The translations under genes and the position numbers were made by a program. The notes beneath the pieces are model-generated. The model saw nothing but the letters and a program-made list of their open reading frames with translations, made no database searches and was not told the DNA's origin. From Mesorhizobium sp. M1D.F.Ca.ET.043.01.1.1 (GTDB taxonomy: Bacteria; Pseudomonadota; Alphaproteobacteria; Rhizobiales; Rhizobiaceae): 64,000 nucleotides of DNA. How positions within the stretch are numbered: position 1 is the stretch's first letter; each line of letters begins with the position of its first letter. The stretch lies in NCBI RefSeq assembly GCF_003952385.1, contig NZ_CP034444.1, positions 5,903,001 through 5,967,000 of the forward strand, read 5' to 3'. Shown here in pieces: positions 55,142-64,000 of the stretch.

Positions 55142-56070
55142 GGTGGGGACAGGGCAAGGGCGACGGGGCTGGGCCTGCGCTGTTCGGCGTGCCGCTGTCG
55201 TTCGACCATTTCGTGCTGCCGCGCCAGCTTCGGCGGCCGGTGCGCTTGCTCGCCCGGCTCTGCGGTGGCGAGTACGAGCCACCGCGCTTTTCGGCCGCGA
55301 TCCTCTCTGCTGCCTTGTTGGCTTCGTCCGGAGCCTATGGCGCCTATCTCGGCGGCTATGCCGACAGCATCGTGCAGGGCGTGACGGCTCGAACCGGTTT
55401 TGCCGTCGACCAGATCATGGTCGTCGGCAATCGTCAGACTTCAGAGATCGACATACTGGACCGGCTCGGCCTCGACGGCTGGACGTCGCTGATCGGCTTC
55501 GACGCCGAGGCCGCGCGCGAGCGCATCGCGACGCTGCCCTGGGTCGAGGTAGCGGCGGTGCGCAAGATCTATCCGCATACGCTGGAAGTGCGCGTCGAGG
55601 AGCGCCAACCTTTCGCGCTCTGGCAGCAGGGCAGCTCGCTTTCGGTGATCGAGCGCTCGGGCGAGGTGATCGCGCCGTTCTCGGGCGGCAAGGAGGCTTT
55701 GCTGCCGCTGATCATCGGCACGGGGGCGCCGGCCAAGGCGCCGGCCTTCCTGGAGAAGATCAAGCGCTATCCCGAGCTGGCAGCGCGGGTCAAAGGCTAT
55801 ATCCGTGTCGGCGAGCGGCGCTGGGATCTCAAGCTCGAGAACGGCATCACGGTGAAGCTGCCGGAGGATGACGAGGATCGGGCGATCGCCGGGCTCGTCA
55901 AGCTCGATCGTGACAACGGACTTTTGACGCGCGACATCGCCGCCGTCGACATGCGGCTCACCGATCGGCTGGTGGTGGAGCTCTCGCCGGAAGCAGCGAC
56001 GCAGCGCGAAGCTGCGCTCAGCGCAAAGCCGAAGAGCCTGTCGAAGCGCAAGCCGGAGACGAAGATATGA
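55129..56070 (+). CDS. ftsQ: Cell division protein FtsQ
   Basis: 313 residues from GTG 55129 (GGTGGAGGA upstream), overlapping ddl by 13 bases. A cytoplasmic N terminus of about 60 residues is followed by one membrane helix (about 62-80), a POTRA domain ([41 protein letters not shown]) and the FtsQ beta domain ([39 protein letters not shown]). It links FtsL/B to the divisome. An in-frame extension further upstream would run through ddl and is rejected. Confidence 0.95.
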   Translation: MSALRWGQGKGDGAGPALFGVPLSFDHFVLPRQLRRPVRLLARLCGGEYEPPRFSAAILSAALLASSGAYGAYLGGYADSIVQGVTARTGFAVDQIMVVGNRQTSEIDILDRLGLDGWTSLIGFDAEAARERIATLPWVEVAAVRKIYPHTLEVRVEERQPFALWQQGSSLSVIERSGEVIAPFSGGKEALLPLIIGTGAPAKAPAFLEKIKRYPELAARVKGYIRVGERRWDLKLENGITVKLPEDDEDRAIAGLVKLDRDNGLLTRDIAAVDMRLTDRLVVELSPEAATQREAALSAKPKSLSKRKPETKI

Positions 56071-57374
56071 GCTGGCTTGGCGGCAGCGGTGATGCTTCCT
56101 CGCGGCGGTCGGGCACGCTGACGGTGCTTGACGTCGGCTCGAGCAAGGTTTGCTGCGTGGTGGCGAAGCTGAAGCCGCGCGAGGACGGCAAGCTGCTGCG
56201 CGGGCGCTCGCATCGCATCCAGGTGATCGGCATCGGCCATCAGAAGTCGCAGGGCGTGAAGTCGGGCGTCGTCGTCGATCTCGACCGCGCAGAGCATGCC
56301 ATCCGTCTCGCCGTCGACGCGGCCGAGCGCATGGCCGGCCTCACCGTCGACTCCCTCATCGTCAACATGACGGCCGGCCGGCTGAAGAGCGAGGCCTTCT
56401 CGGCAACCATCAATCTCGGCGGCCACCAGGTCGAGGAAGCCGACATCAAGCGCGTGCTCGCCGCCGGCGCCAAGCAGGCATTGCGGGCCGAGCGCGAGGT
56501 GGTCCATTCGATTCCCGTCGGTTTCTCGCTCGATGCCGAACGCGGCGTGCGCGACCCGCGCGGCATGGTCGGCGACGCGCTCGGCGTCGACATGCATGTG
56601 CTGACCGGCGACGCCGCGCCGATGCGCAATCTGGAGCTCTGCATCAACCGCTCGCATCTTTCGGTCGAGCGCATGGTGGCGACGCCCTATGCCAGCGGCC
56701 TCGCGGCCCTGGTCGACGACGAGCTCGAAATGGGCGCCGCCTGCATCGACATGGGCGGCGGCACCACGACGATCTCGGTGTTCTCGGAAGGCAAGTTCGT
56801 GCATGGCGACGCCATCGCCATCGGCGGCAACCACGTGACGCTCGACATGGCCAAGGGCCTGTCGACCTCGCTCGACGCCGCCGAGCGGCTGAAGGTGATG
56901 CATGGCTCGGCGCTGCCGGGCAGCGCCGACGACCGCGACCTGGTCTCCATCCAGCCGATCGGCGAGGAGGGCGAGCTGCCGCTGCAGATCCCGCGGTCGG
57001 TGATGACGCGCATCATCCGCGCGCGCATCGACGAGACGCTCGAGCTTCTGCGCGACCGGTTGAACAAGTCGGGCTACGGCAACGCCGTCGGCAAGCGCGT
57101 CGTTCTCACCGGCGGCGCCAGCCAACTGGCCGGCCTGCCCGAAGCGGCCCGCCGCATGCTCGGACGCAATGTGCGCATCGGCCGGCCGCTCGGCGTGGCA
57201 GGCCTGCCGGAAGCGGCCAAGGGGCCGGCGTTCTCGACCCCGGTCGGGCTTCTGATCTATCCGCAGATGGCGAGCTTCGAGAGCCATTCGGCGAAAGGAC
57301 TTTCCGGTTTCAGAATGACCGGAACTGGCGGAAAACTGCATCGCATGAGTCAGTGGTTGAGAGACAGTTTTTGA
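56067..57374 (+). CDS. ftsA: Cell division protein FtsA
   Basis: 435 residues, actin-like. LTVLDVGSSKVCCVVAKLKP is phosphate loop 1; the 1C/SHS2 insertion covers about 90-190; CIDMGGGTTTISVFSEG is phosphate loop 2; VVLTGGASQLAGLPEAA is the adenosine motif. The C-terminal KLHRMSQWLRDSF is the amphipathic membrane-targeting helix. It tethers FtsZ filaments to the membrane. ATGA overlap with ftsQ (56067-56070). Confidence 0.97.
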   Translation: MSWLGGSGDASSRRSGTLTVLDVGSSKVCCVVAKLKPREDGKLLRGRSHRIQVIGIGHQKSQGVKSGVVVDLDRAEHAIRLAVDAAERMAGLTVDSLIVNMTAGRLKSEAFSATINLGGHQVEEADIKRVLAAGAKQALRAEREVVHSIPVGFSLDAERGVRDPRGMVGDALGVDMHVLTGDAAPMRNLELCINRSHLSVERMVATPYASGLAALVDDELEMGAACIDMGGGTTTISVFSEGKFVHGDAIAIGGNHVTLDMAKGLSTSLDAAERLKVMHGSALPGSADDRDLVSIQPIGEEGELPLQIPRSVMTRIIRARIDETLELLRDRLNKSGYGNAVGKRVVLTGGASQLAGLPEAARRMLGRNVRIGRPLGVAGLPEAAKGPAFSTPVGLLIYPQMASFESHSAKGLSGFRMTGTGGKLHRMSQWLRDSF

Positions 57375-57441
57375 TTTGACGGGGACAGCCCCATAGGCGG
57401 CCGCAGCGGCGAAGCGGCGGGAAAGGCAAAGGACGGAGACA

Positions 57442-59097
57442 ATGACCATCAATCTGCAAAAGCCGGACATCACCGAGCTGAAGCCACGCATCACCGTGTT
57501 CGGTGTCGGCGGCGGCGGCGGCAATGCGGTCAACAACATGATCACCGCCGGCTTGCGCGGCGTCGAATTCGTGGTGGCCAACACCGACGCGCAGGCGCTG
57601 ACGATGTCGAAGTCGGAACGGCTGATCCAGCTCGGCGCGCATGTCACCGAGGGGCTCGGCGCCGGCTCGCAGCCGGAAGTCGGCCGCGCCGCGGCTGAAG
57701 AATGCATCGACGAGATCATCGATCATCTGTCCAACACGCATATGTGCTTCGTCACCGCCGGCATGGGCGGCGGCACTGGCACGGGCGCCGCGCCGGTCGT
57801 TGCCCGCGCCGCCCGCGAGAAGGGCATCCTCACCGTCGGCGTCGTCACCAAGCCGTTTCATTTCGAAGGCCAGCGGCGCATGAAGACGGCCGACATGGGT
57901 ATCGAGGAATTGCAGAAATGCGTCGATACGCTCATCGTCATCCCCAACCAGAACCTGTTCCGACTGGCCAATGACAAGACCACCTTCGCCGATGCCTTCG
58001 CCATGGCCGACCAGGTGCTCTACTCGGGCGTGGCCTGCATCACCGACCTGATGGTCAAGGAAGGCCTGATCAACCTCGACTTCGCCGACGTCCGTTCGGT
58101 GATGCGCGAGATGGGCAAGGCGATGATGGGCACCGGCGAAGCTTCGGGCGAGGGCCGCGCGATGGCCGCCGCGGAAGCCGCGATCGCCAATCCGCTGCTC
58201 GACGAAACCTCGATGAAGGGCGCCAAGGGCCTGCTGATCTCGATCACCGGCGGCCGCGACCTCACCCTGTTCGAGGTCGACGAGGCCGCGACCCGCATCC
58301 GCGAGGAGGTCGACCAGGACGCCAACATCATCCTGGGCGCGACCTTCGACGAGGAGCTGGAAGGCGTGATCCGCGTCTCCGTGGTCGCCACCGGCATCGA
58401 CAAGTCGGCGGCCGAAATCGCCGCGGCGCCGATCTCGATCCGCGCGCCGCAGAAGCCGGTCACCCGCCCCGCGGCGCCTGCTCAGGAAAGCCGCCCGGCG
58501 CCGGTTCAGCAGCAGGCTTACGAGCCGCGCGCCGTCGATCCGGTCGCCGAGGCGATCCAGCTTGCCGAGGCGAACGCCGCAGCGATGGCACAGCCGCGGC
58601 CGGCGCCGGTCGACGACTTCCAGCCGCAGAGCAAGATCTTCCAGGCTCCCCCGGCCCAGCCGCGTCCGCAGCCGGTGATGCCGCAGCAGGCCATGCAGCC
58701 CGCGCCGCAGCGCGAGATGCCGCAGCCGGTTGCCGCGGCGCCGCAGCGCATGCCGCGCGTGGAGGATTTTCCGCCGGTGGTGAGGGCGGAAGTGGAAGCC
58801 AAGACCCGTCCCGCCGACCATGAGAACAGCGGGCCGATGGGGCTGATCAAGCGGCTGACGAACGGCCTGACCCGCCGCGAGGAAGAGCCGGCCCGACTGC
58901 AGCCGGCGCAGCCGCGCGAGCCGAAACTGCGCCAGGCGGCACCGGAGATGCGCCGCCTCGCCAGCCAGGACCCGCAGCTCTACGCGCCGCGCCGCGGCCA
59001 GCTCGACGACCAGGGGCGCCTCACGCCGCAGAGCCGCACGGTGCAGGAAGACGACCAGCTGGAGATTCCGGCGTTCCTGCGCCGCCAGGCCAATTAA
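57442..59097 (+). CDS. ftsZ: Cell division GTPase FtsZ
   Basis: 551 residues. The tubulin-like GTPase core covers about 10-320: [22 protein letters not shown], the GTP loop [12 protein letters not shown], and [11 protein letters not shown] (T7 loop with catalytic Asp). It is followed by an unusually long (about 215 residues), Pro/Gln/Ala-rich disordered linker and the C-terminal peptide [16 protein letters not shown], which binds FtsA and other anchors. Long linkers are typical of Rhizobiales. 67 bases separate it from ftsA; GGACGGAGA precedes the ATG. Confidence 0.98.
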   Translation: MTINLQKPDITELKPRITVFGVGGGGGNAVNNMITAGLRGVEFVVANTDAQALTMSKSERLIQLGAHVTEGLGAGSQPEVGRAAAEECIDEIIDHLSNTHMCFVTAGMGGGTGTGAAPVVARAAREKGILTVGVVTKPFHFEGQRRMKTADMGIEELQKCVDTLIVIPNQNLFRLANDKTTFADAFAMADQVLYSGVACITDLMVKEGLINLDFADVRSVMREMGKAMMGTGEASGEGRAMAAAEAAIANPLLDETSMKGAKGLLISITGGRDLTLFEVDEAATRIREEVDQDANIILGATFDEELEGVIRVSVVATGIDKSAAEIAAAPISIRAPQKPVTRPAAPAQESRPAPVQQQAYEPRAVDPVAEAIQLAEANAAAMAQPRPAPVDDFQPQSKIFQAPPAQPRPQPVMPQQAMQPAPQREMPQPVAAAPQRMPRVEDFPPVVRAEVEAKTRPADHENSGPMGLIKRLTNGLTRREEEPARLQPAQPREPKLRQAAPEMRRLASQDPQLYAPRRGQLDDQGRLTPQSRTVQEDDQLEIPAFLRRQAN

Positions 59098-59100
59098 TCG

Positions 59101-59133
59101 TTGAAGCGCGCCGCGACAGGCAGCGCGCTTCAA
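59101..59133 (+). terminator. Hairpin after ftsZ
   Basis: Perfect 11-bp inverted repeat TTGAAGCGCGC / GCGCGCTTCAA with an 11-base loop, beginning three bases after the ftsZ stop. No U run follows directly, so termination may be partial. Confidence 0.6.
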
Positions 59134-59148
59134 ACCTTGTTTGATGCG

Positions 59149-59190
59149 ATGTCGTTTCTCTCAAAACCGCTGCGTGTTTTGGGCGACATG
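59149..59190. repeat. Mesorhizobium-type intergenic palindrome, copy D
   Basis: ATGTCGTTTCTCTCAAAACC at the left, TGTTTTGGGCGACATG at the right; same orientation as copies B and C. It follows the ftsZ hairpin. Confidence 0.8.
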
Positions 59191-59524
59191 CACCAACGAT
59201 ATATAACAGCCGTTAACAGGCAGGCGAGGAATCGTCTGCCTGTTGATGTTAAAAGTTTATCTAAAACAAAGCGTTACGGACGCTTTCTCAATCGATGTCG
59301 CGGTTACATGGGGTAAGAAACCGTGATTTGGAGTCTCCCAGACGGGCCATTATCTTCGCGTCGGACTTAAGTCGGTTTGCCGGGATTCGGGGAGTTGGCC
59401 CTGCCTGCCGATCACATCAGAGCCGCATGCCCTGTTCATTTGCCGCATTGCGCGGACGCCGGATGATCGATCTGGTTGAAAATGCTCAAAGGGCCGACAA
59501 AGCGGACGCTGGCAGCTAGGGCTT
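59191..59524. other. ftsZ-lpxC spacer: AT-rich regulatory region, no gene
   Basis: No credible ORF (an open frame at 59295-59519 has no ribosome site and untypical codon use). It holds a second inverted repeat, AACAGGCAG (59215-59223) with CTGCCTGTT (59236-59244), flanked by TTAA on both sides, three GANTC sites (59229, 59331, 59384), and a TTAA-N7-TCTAA sequence near 59250 that is a poor CtrA-site match. It probably contains the lpxC promoter. Confidence 0.45.
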
Positions 59525-60472
59525 ATGGGGTTTGTCTTGCACGACTATCAGACGACAGTTAAAGCGCGCGCGACGTTGACCGGCACGGGCGTCCACAGCG
59601 GCAAGCCCGTCACCGTTCATTTCCTGCCCGCCGACGCCGATACCGGCATCGTGTTCCACCTTTCCAATGGCGGCGAGGGGCACGAGTTTCGCGCACTGGT
59701 CTCCGAGGTTGGCGCCACCGACCTTTGCACCATGCTCGGCGACCCGTCCGGCGAGCACATCGGAACCGTCGAGCACCTCATGGCGACGGTTTTCGGACTC
59801 GGCATCGACAACCTCATCATCGAGATCGACGGCCCGGAAGTTCCCATCCTCGACGGCAGCGCCGTGGCCTTTGTCGAAGCCTTCGAGCAGGCGGGCATCG
59901 AGACGCTGGCGGTCAAGCGCCGCTATATCCGCGTAGTCAAGCCGGTTCGTATCGAAGCCGGCGCGTCCTGGGCGGAGTTCCGCCCTTATGACGGCACGCG
60001 ATTCGAGGTGGAGATCGATTTCGAGAGCCCGGCCATCGGCCGCCAGCTCTTTGCCTCCGACATCAACCCCGATATCTTCCGCCGCGACATCGCGCGGGCG
60101 CGCACCTTCGGCTTCATGAAGGATGTCGAGCGGCTGTGGGCCGCCGGCTACGCGCTCGGCTCGTCGCTTGAGAACTCGCTGGTCATCGGCGACGACAACC
60201 GCGTCATCAATGTCGGCGGACTGCGCTATCCCAACGAATTCGCCCGGCACAAGACGCTCGACGCCATGGGCGACCTGGCGCTTGCCGGCGCGCGCTTCAT
60301 CGGCTGCTTCCGCTCCTATCGCGGCGGCCATCGCATGAACGCGGCGGCGCTGCGCCGCCTGCTGTCCGACCGCACGGCTTTCGAGATCGTCGAGACACGG
60401 CGCCGCGAGCGCGGCCGCGTCGCCGAGATGATCGCTGTCAGCGGACCGGTCTACGCGCCCTGGGTGATCTGA
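59525..60472 (+). CDS. lpxC: UDP-3-O-acyl-GlcNAc deacetylase LpxC
   Basis: 315 residues. TLTGTGVHSGKPVTVHFLPA at the start, zinc ligand His84 in TVEHLMATVFGL, zinc ligands His and Asp in HKTLDAMGDLAL, and catalytic His in SYRGGHRMNAAAL. It performs the first committed step of lipid A synthesis. It is commonly the last gene of the dcw region in Proteobacteria. Its own promoter is likely, given 427 bases after ftsZ. Confidence 0.97.
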   Translation: MGFVLHDYQTTVKARATLTGTGVHSGKPVTVHFLPADADTGIVFHLSNGGEGHEFRALVSEVGATDLCTMLGDPSGEHIGTVEHLMATVFGLGIDNLIIEIDGPEVPILDGSAVAFVEAFEQAGIETLAVKRRYIRVVKPVRIEAGASWAEFRPYDGTRFEVEIDFESPAIGRQLFASDINPDIFRRDIARARTFGFMKDVERLWAAGYALGSSLENSLVIGDDNRVINVGGLRYPNEFARHKTLDAMGDLALAGARFIGCFRSYRGGHRMNAAALRRLLSDRTAFEIVETRRRERGRVAEMIAVSGPVYAPWVI

Positions 60473-60674
60473 TTTTTAACCGTTTTCTGGCTTTGTATCG
60501 CGAGCTTGTGTTGCACAATTGCATCATAGGTCGGTGAAATTGCGCGGCCGGGGGCGCAACGCGAGACCGCCACAAAAATGCGCGATTGGCCGGACATAGC
60601 GTTGCCGGGCAAGGGGATAATGGTTTATGGCTGCGGCCCGGACCGAAACGACGCCGAAAGGGCGGAATCCAAAC

Positions 60675-61544
60675 ATGTTTTTCTCGCGAGTTGATCAATC
60701 GAGTACGCCATATCGGGCCGTGTTCCTGGCGTTTTCGTTGGTCGTCCCGTCGCTGCTGCTGTCGGCCTGCATGTCGTCCGAGAAGGACGTCAATCTGGCG
60801 ACCTATGTCGACCAGACCGAACCCGCGGACGTCCTCTACAACCAGGGTCTCGCCAACCTGAATGCCGGCCGCCTCGATGAGGCCAGCAAGAAGTTCGACG
60901 CCGTCGACCGCCAGCATCCCTATTCGGAATTCGCCCGCAAATCGATGGTGATGGGCGCCTTCGCCGACTATCGCGCCGGCAACTACGACGAGGCGATCGG
61001 TTCCGCCAAGCGCTACCTGACGCTTTATCCGTCGACCGACGACGCGCCTTACGCGCAGTACATCATCGGCTTGAGCTACTACCGTCAGATCAAGGATGTC
61101 ACCCAGGACCAGAAGGAAGCGCGCCAGACTGTGCAGACCATGCAGGACCTGGTGACGCGCTGGCCGACCTCCGAATATGTCGACGACGCCAAGGACAAGA
61201 TCCGCTTCGCCACCGACCAGCTCGCCGGCAAGGAGATGCAGATCGGCCGCTACTATCTCGAACGCCGCGAGTATATCGCCGCCGTCAAGCGCTTCCGCAC
61301 CGTGGTCGAGACCTACTCCAACACGCGCCATGTCGAGGAAGCGCTCGCGCGCCTGACCGAAGCCTACTATGCGATGGGCCTGACCTCGGAGGCGCAGACC
61401 GCCGCGGCGGTGCTCGGCAACAACTATCCGGACAGCCAGTGGTACAAGGATTCCTACAAGCTCCTGCAGAGCAACGGGCTTCAGCCGCGTGAAAATGCCG
61501 GATCGTGGATATCCAAGGCCGGGAAGCTGATCACCGGCGCCTGA
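60675..61544 (+). CDS. bamD: Outer membrane assembly lipoprotein BamD
   Basis: 289 residues from ATG 60675. The lipoprotein signal has lipobox LSAC with Cys at residue 32, a normal length; an in-frame ATG at 60627 would push the Cys to 48 but has a comparable ribosome site, so the start is uncertain. It is followed by about five TPR units: [44 protein letters not shown]-like and [15 protein letters not shown]. BamD is an essential part of the BAM complex for beta-barrel insertion. Confidence 0.93.
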   Translation: MFFSRVDQSSTPYRAVFLAFSLVVPSLLLSACMSSEKDVNLATYVDQTEPADVLYNQGLANLNAGRLDEASKKFDAVDRQHPYSEFARKSMVMGAFADYRAGNYDEAIGSAKRYLTLYPSTDDAPYAQYIIGLSYYRQIKDVTQDQKEARQTVQTMQDLVTRWPTSEYVDDAKDKIRFATDQLAGKEMQIGRYYLERREYIAAVKRFRTVVETYSNTRHVEEALARLTEAYYAMGLTSEAQTAAAVLGNNYPDSQWYKDSYKLLQSNGLQPRENAGSWISKAGKLITGA

Positions 61545-61552
61545 CACTCCTC

Positions 61553-63226
61553 ATGCTGTCCAGACTGTCGATCCGCGATATCGTCCTGATCGAGAAGCTG
61601 GACATCGACTTCTTGCCCGGACTCTCAGTGCTGACCGGCGAGACCGGCGCCGGCAAGTCCATCCTGCTCGATGCGTTGTCGCTGGCGCTTGGTGCGCGCG
61701 GCGACGCTTCGCTCGTCCGCCATGGCGCGGCGCAGGGCCAGGTCATCGCGGTGTTCGATGTGCCGCGCAACCATCCGGCGCGCACGCTGCTTTCCGACAA
61801 CGACATAGAGGACGACGGCGACATCATCCTGCGTCGCGTGCAGACGGCCGATGGCCGCACGCGCGTGTTCGTCAACGACCAGCCATCCAGCGTCACCCTG
61901 ATGCGCGACGTCGGCCGCGCGCTGGTCGAGATCCACGGCCAGCACGACGAGCGCGCGCTCGTCGATCCCGGCGCCCATCGCGAATTGCTGGATAGTTTCG
62001 GCGGCCATCTCGGCGCCGTGCGCGGCGCGGGCGAGGCCTGGCGCTACTGGCGGAACTGCGAGCAGGAGCTTTCCCGCCACCGCGCCAAGGTCGAGGCGGC
62101 GGCGCGCGAAGCCGACTATCTCAGGGCCTCCGTCGCCGAGCTGGCGAAGCTCGACCCGCAGCCCGGCGAGGAGACCGAGCTGGCCGAACTGCGCGCCCGG
62201 ATGATGCGGGCCGAGAAGATCGCGTCCGAGATCCACGATGCGCAGGATGTGCTGTCGGGGCCGTCCTCGCCGCTGCCGCAGCTTGCCAGCCTGCTGCGTC
62301 GGCTGCAGCGCAAGGCGGGCGAAGTGCCGGGGCTGCTCGACGACGTGGTGAAATCGCTGGACGAGGCGATGATATCGCTCGACGCGGCGCAGTCCGGCGT
62401 GGAATTGGCGCTTCGCGCCACCGAATACGATCCGCAGCGCCTCGAAAAGGCCGAGGAGCGGCTGTTTGCGCTGCGCGCGGCCTCGCGCAAGCACAATGTC
62501 GCGGTCGACGATCTGGCGCAGCTGCGCGACACGATGGCGGCCGACCTTGCCGATCTCGATGCCGGCGAGGAGCGGCTGCACGGGCTGGAGAAGCAAGCCG
62601 CCGCCGCAAGCGAGGCTTACGACATATCCGCGGCGCAGCTCTCATCGCTCCGTCACGCCGCCGCAGCCGGCCTGACCAAGGCGGTGATGGCCGAATTGCC
62701 GGCCCTCAAGCTCGAACGGGCCGAGTTCATCGTCGAGATGGTGAGCGATGCCGAAAGCCGGATGGAAGAGGGTATCGACCAGGTCGAATTCTGGGTGCGC
62801 ACCAATCCGGGCACCAGGCCTGGGCCGATGATGAAGGTCGCCTCGGGCGGCGAGCTGTCGCGCTTCCTCCTGGCGCTGAAGGTGGCGCTGGCCGACCGAG
62901 GCTCGGCGCCGACCCTGGTCTTCGACGAGATCGACACCGGCGTCGGCGGCGCGGTGGCCGACGCCATCGGCCAGCGGCTGGCGCGACTCTCGAAGCGGGT
63001 GCAGGTGCTTTCGGTCACCCATGCGCCGCAGGTGGCGGCACGCGCCGCCACGCATTTCCTGATTTCCAAGTCCGGCGGCAAGGACCGCGTCGCTACCGGC
63101 ATCGCCGAGATGGACCGCGCGGCGCGCCAGGAAGAGATCGCGCGCATGCTGGCCGGCGCGACCATCACCGACGAGGCGCGCGCGGCGGCCGAGCGGCTGC
63201 TGCGCGAGAATACTGCAGCAGCTTAG
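61553..63226 (+). CDS. recN: DNA repair protein RecN
   Basis: 557 residues, SMC-like. Walker A GETGAGKSILLDALSLALGA at about 30, central coiled coils (about 150-370), signature ASGGELSRFLLALKVAL and Walker B TLVFDEIDTGVGGAVAD at the C terminus. It tethers broken DNA ends in double-strand-break repair. ATG 61553 gives the family N terminus LSRLSIRDIVLIEKL; it lies eight bases after bamD. No LexA-type box was obvious upstream since it appears co-transcribed with bamD. Confidence 0.96.
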   Translation: MLSRLSIRDIVLIEKLDIDFLPGLSVLTGETGAGKSILLDALSLALGARGDASLVRHGAAQGQVIAVFDVPRNHPARTLLSDNDIEDDGDIILRRVQTADGRTRVFVNDQPSSVTLMRDVGRALVEIHGQHDERALVDPGAHRELLDSFGGHLGAVRGAGEAWRYWRNCEQELSRHRAKVEAAAREADYLRASVAELAKLDPQPGEETELAELRARMMRAEKIASEIHDAQDVLSGPSSPLPQLASLLRRLQRKAGEVPGLLDDVVKSLDEAMISLDAAQSGVELALRATEYDPQRLEKAEERLFALRAASRKHNVAVDDLAQLRDTMAADLADLDAGEERLHGLEKQAAAASEAYDISAAQLSSLRHAAAAGLTKAVMAELPALKLERAEFIVEMVSDAESRMEEGIDQVEFWVRTNPGTRPGPMMKVASGGELSRFLLALKVALADRGSAPTLVFDEIDTGVGGAVADAIGQRLARLSKRVQVLSVTHAPQVAARAATHFLISKSGGKDRVATGIAEMDRAARQEEIARMLAGATITDEARAAAERLLRENTAAA

Positions 63227-63251
63227 AGGCTGATCTCTCCGCTTGAAGGAT

Positions 63252-63322
63252 GAGTCAGCAGATGGCTGCATCCCGCTGTTCAGGAATGATTCTTGCGCGA
63301 GCCGACTCCCCCATGCCGAATC
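63252..63322. promoter_or_regulatory. Four GANTC sites upstream of ligA
   Basis: In the 137-bp recN-ligA gap, GANTC occurs at 63252, 63288, 63304 and 63318, against an expected 0.25 in this length. Same type of cluster as the one before ddl; it may place ligA under CcrM/GcrA control. TTATAGT at 63328-63334 could be a -10. Confidence 0.5.
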
Positions 63323-63363
63323 CTGATTTATAGTGGCGCGCCATTAATCGAGGACCGCGCTTC

Positions 63364-64000
63364 ATGTCGGAAAAACCAGTCGAATCGCTGAGCGAAAGCG
63401 AGGCCGCGGATGAGCTGAAGCGGCTGGCGACGGAGATCGCCGAACACGACCGGCGCTACCATACGGAGGACGCGCCGACGATCTCGGACGCCGAGTATGA
63501 CGCGCTGGCGCGGCGCAACCTCGCCATAGAAGAACGCTATCCCGATCTCGTGCGCGAGGATTCGCCGTCGCGCCGGGTCGGCGCGCCGCCGGCGGAAGGC
63601 TTTGCCAAGGTGCGGCACGCCGTGCCGATGCTCAGCCTCGCCAAGGCCTATACCGACCAGGACGTCGCCGATTTCATCGAGCGCGGCCGGCGCTTCTTCG
63701 ATCGCGACAAGGATCTCGACATCGCCTTCACCGCCGAACCGAAGATCGATGGGCTGTCGGCATCGCTGCGCTATGAAAACGGCGTGTTCGTGCAAGGCGC
63801 GACGCGCGGCGACGGCGCCGTCGGCGAGGACATCACCGCCAATCTGAAGACGATCGCCGACATTCCGAAGGTGCTGAAGGGCTCGGGCTGGCCGGAGGTC
63901 ATCGAAGTCCGCGGCGAGGTCTACATGACCTATGCCGAATTCGAGGCGCTGAAGCAGCGCTCGGCGGCGGTCGGCGGCCAGGACTACGTCAATCCGCGCA
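63364..64000 (+). CDS. ligA: NAD-dependent DNA ligase LigA (3' end outside window)
   Basis: First 212 residues of a roughly 700-residue enzyme. Ia domain at about 15-70 (EHDRRYHTEDAPTISDAEYD, the NAD-binding helices) and the adenylation domain with catalytic K127 in AEPKIDGLSASLRYENG (KxDG), followed by GATRGDGAVGEDIT and VIEVRGEVYM. It seals nicks in replication and repair. The frame is open to the right edge. Confidence 0.96.
   Translation, partial: MSEKPVESLSESEAADELKRLATEIAEHDRRYHTEDAPTISDAEYDALARRNLAIEERYPDLVREDSPSRRVGAPPAEGFAKVRHAVPMLSLAKAYTDQDVADFIERGRRFFDRDKDLDIAFTAEPKIDGLSASLRYENGVFVQGATRGDGAVGEDITANLKTIADIPKVLKGSGWPEVIEVRGEVYMTYAEFEALKQRSAAVGGQDYVNPR

Noticed and set aside
54706..56070. 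A longer FtsQ starting inside ddl
   Set aside because: The added 141 residues are an off-frame reading of ddl; GTG 55129 has a good ribosome site.
59295..59519. A 74-residue ORF in the ftsZ-lpxC spacer
   Set aside because: No ribosome site, Arg/Ser-rich, poor codon use; it lies in a structured regulatory region.
1..64000. tRNA genes, CRISPR arrays, prophage or defence islands
   Set aside because: I looked for tRNA T-loop sequences, regularly spaced repeats and typical phage or defence proteins and saw none; only one IS and one toxin remnant mark mobile DNA.

Overview
The window looks like an alphaproteobacterial (Rhizobiales, Mesorhizobium-like) chromosome segment. It is GC-rich throughout. 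It carries a complete dcw cell-wall/division cluster in alphaproteobacterial order and a betaine-lipid btaAB pair. Intergenic spaces contain two families of imperfect palindromes of the kind scattered through Mesorhizobium-type genomes, and GANTC motifs (the CcrM methylation site of Alphaproteobacteria) cluster in some dcw-region gaps. The genus assignment is inference from gene content and style; no 16S gene is present.

Left half (1-38.7 kb) is mixed metabolism and envelope maintenance: the end of an ABC transporter operon; an Lrp regulator divergent from a Cys/Met PLP enzyme; a CHRD protein; a TPP-enzyme/CoA-transferase pair; a lipase-like hydrolase; a secreted RNase T2; a membrane diguanylate cyclase; the translation factor EttA; a trans-aconitate methyltransferase; a KAS III-like synthase; a MOSC protein; TrmO; an ArsR-methyltransferase fusion coupled to metF; an EamA transporter; one IS481-family element inserted just upstream of an ornithine/lysine decarboxylase; a LysR-SDR divergent pair; several peptidoglycan hydrolases (MltB-like, GH25, AmiD-like, SLT); btaAB; a fused 5-oxoprolinase; and the RNase P RNA gene followed by a ParE-type toxin remnant.

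Right half (40.2-64 kb) is the dcw cluster: mraZ-rsmH-ftsL-ftsI-murE-murF-mraY-murD-ftsW-murG-murC-murB, a 311-bp gap packed with GANTC sites, ddl-ftsQ-ftsA-ftsZ, a 427-bp gap with a hairpin and a repeat, then lpxC, bamD, recN and the start of ligA. Most dcw genes overlap by 1-13 bases or sit within 10 bases of each other, which implies translational coupling. Together they make UDP-MurNAc-pentapeptide, lipid I and lipid II, flip and polymerise septal wall, and build the Z ring; lpxC and bamD add outer-membrane biogenesis.

Most worth following up: the two GANTC clusters (before ddl and before ligA), the IS481 insertion whose target duplication supplies the transposase stop codon and may create a promoter for the decarboxylase, an unlisted 28-residue membrane peptide with an excellent ribosome binding site, and the ArsR-methyltransferase/metF unit with a tandem operator-like repeat. 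I did not find a clearly new multi-gene system.
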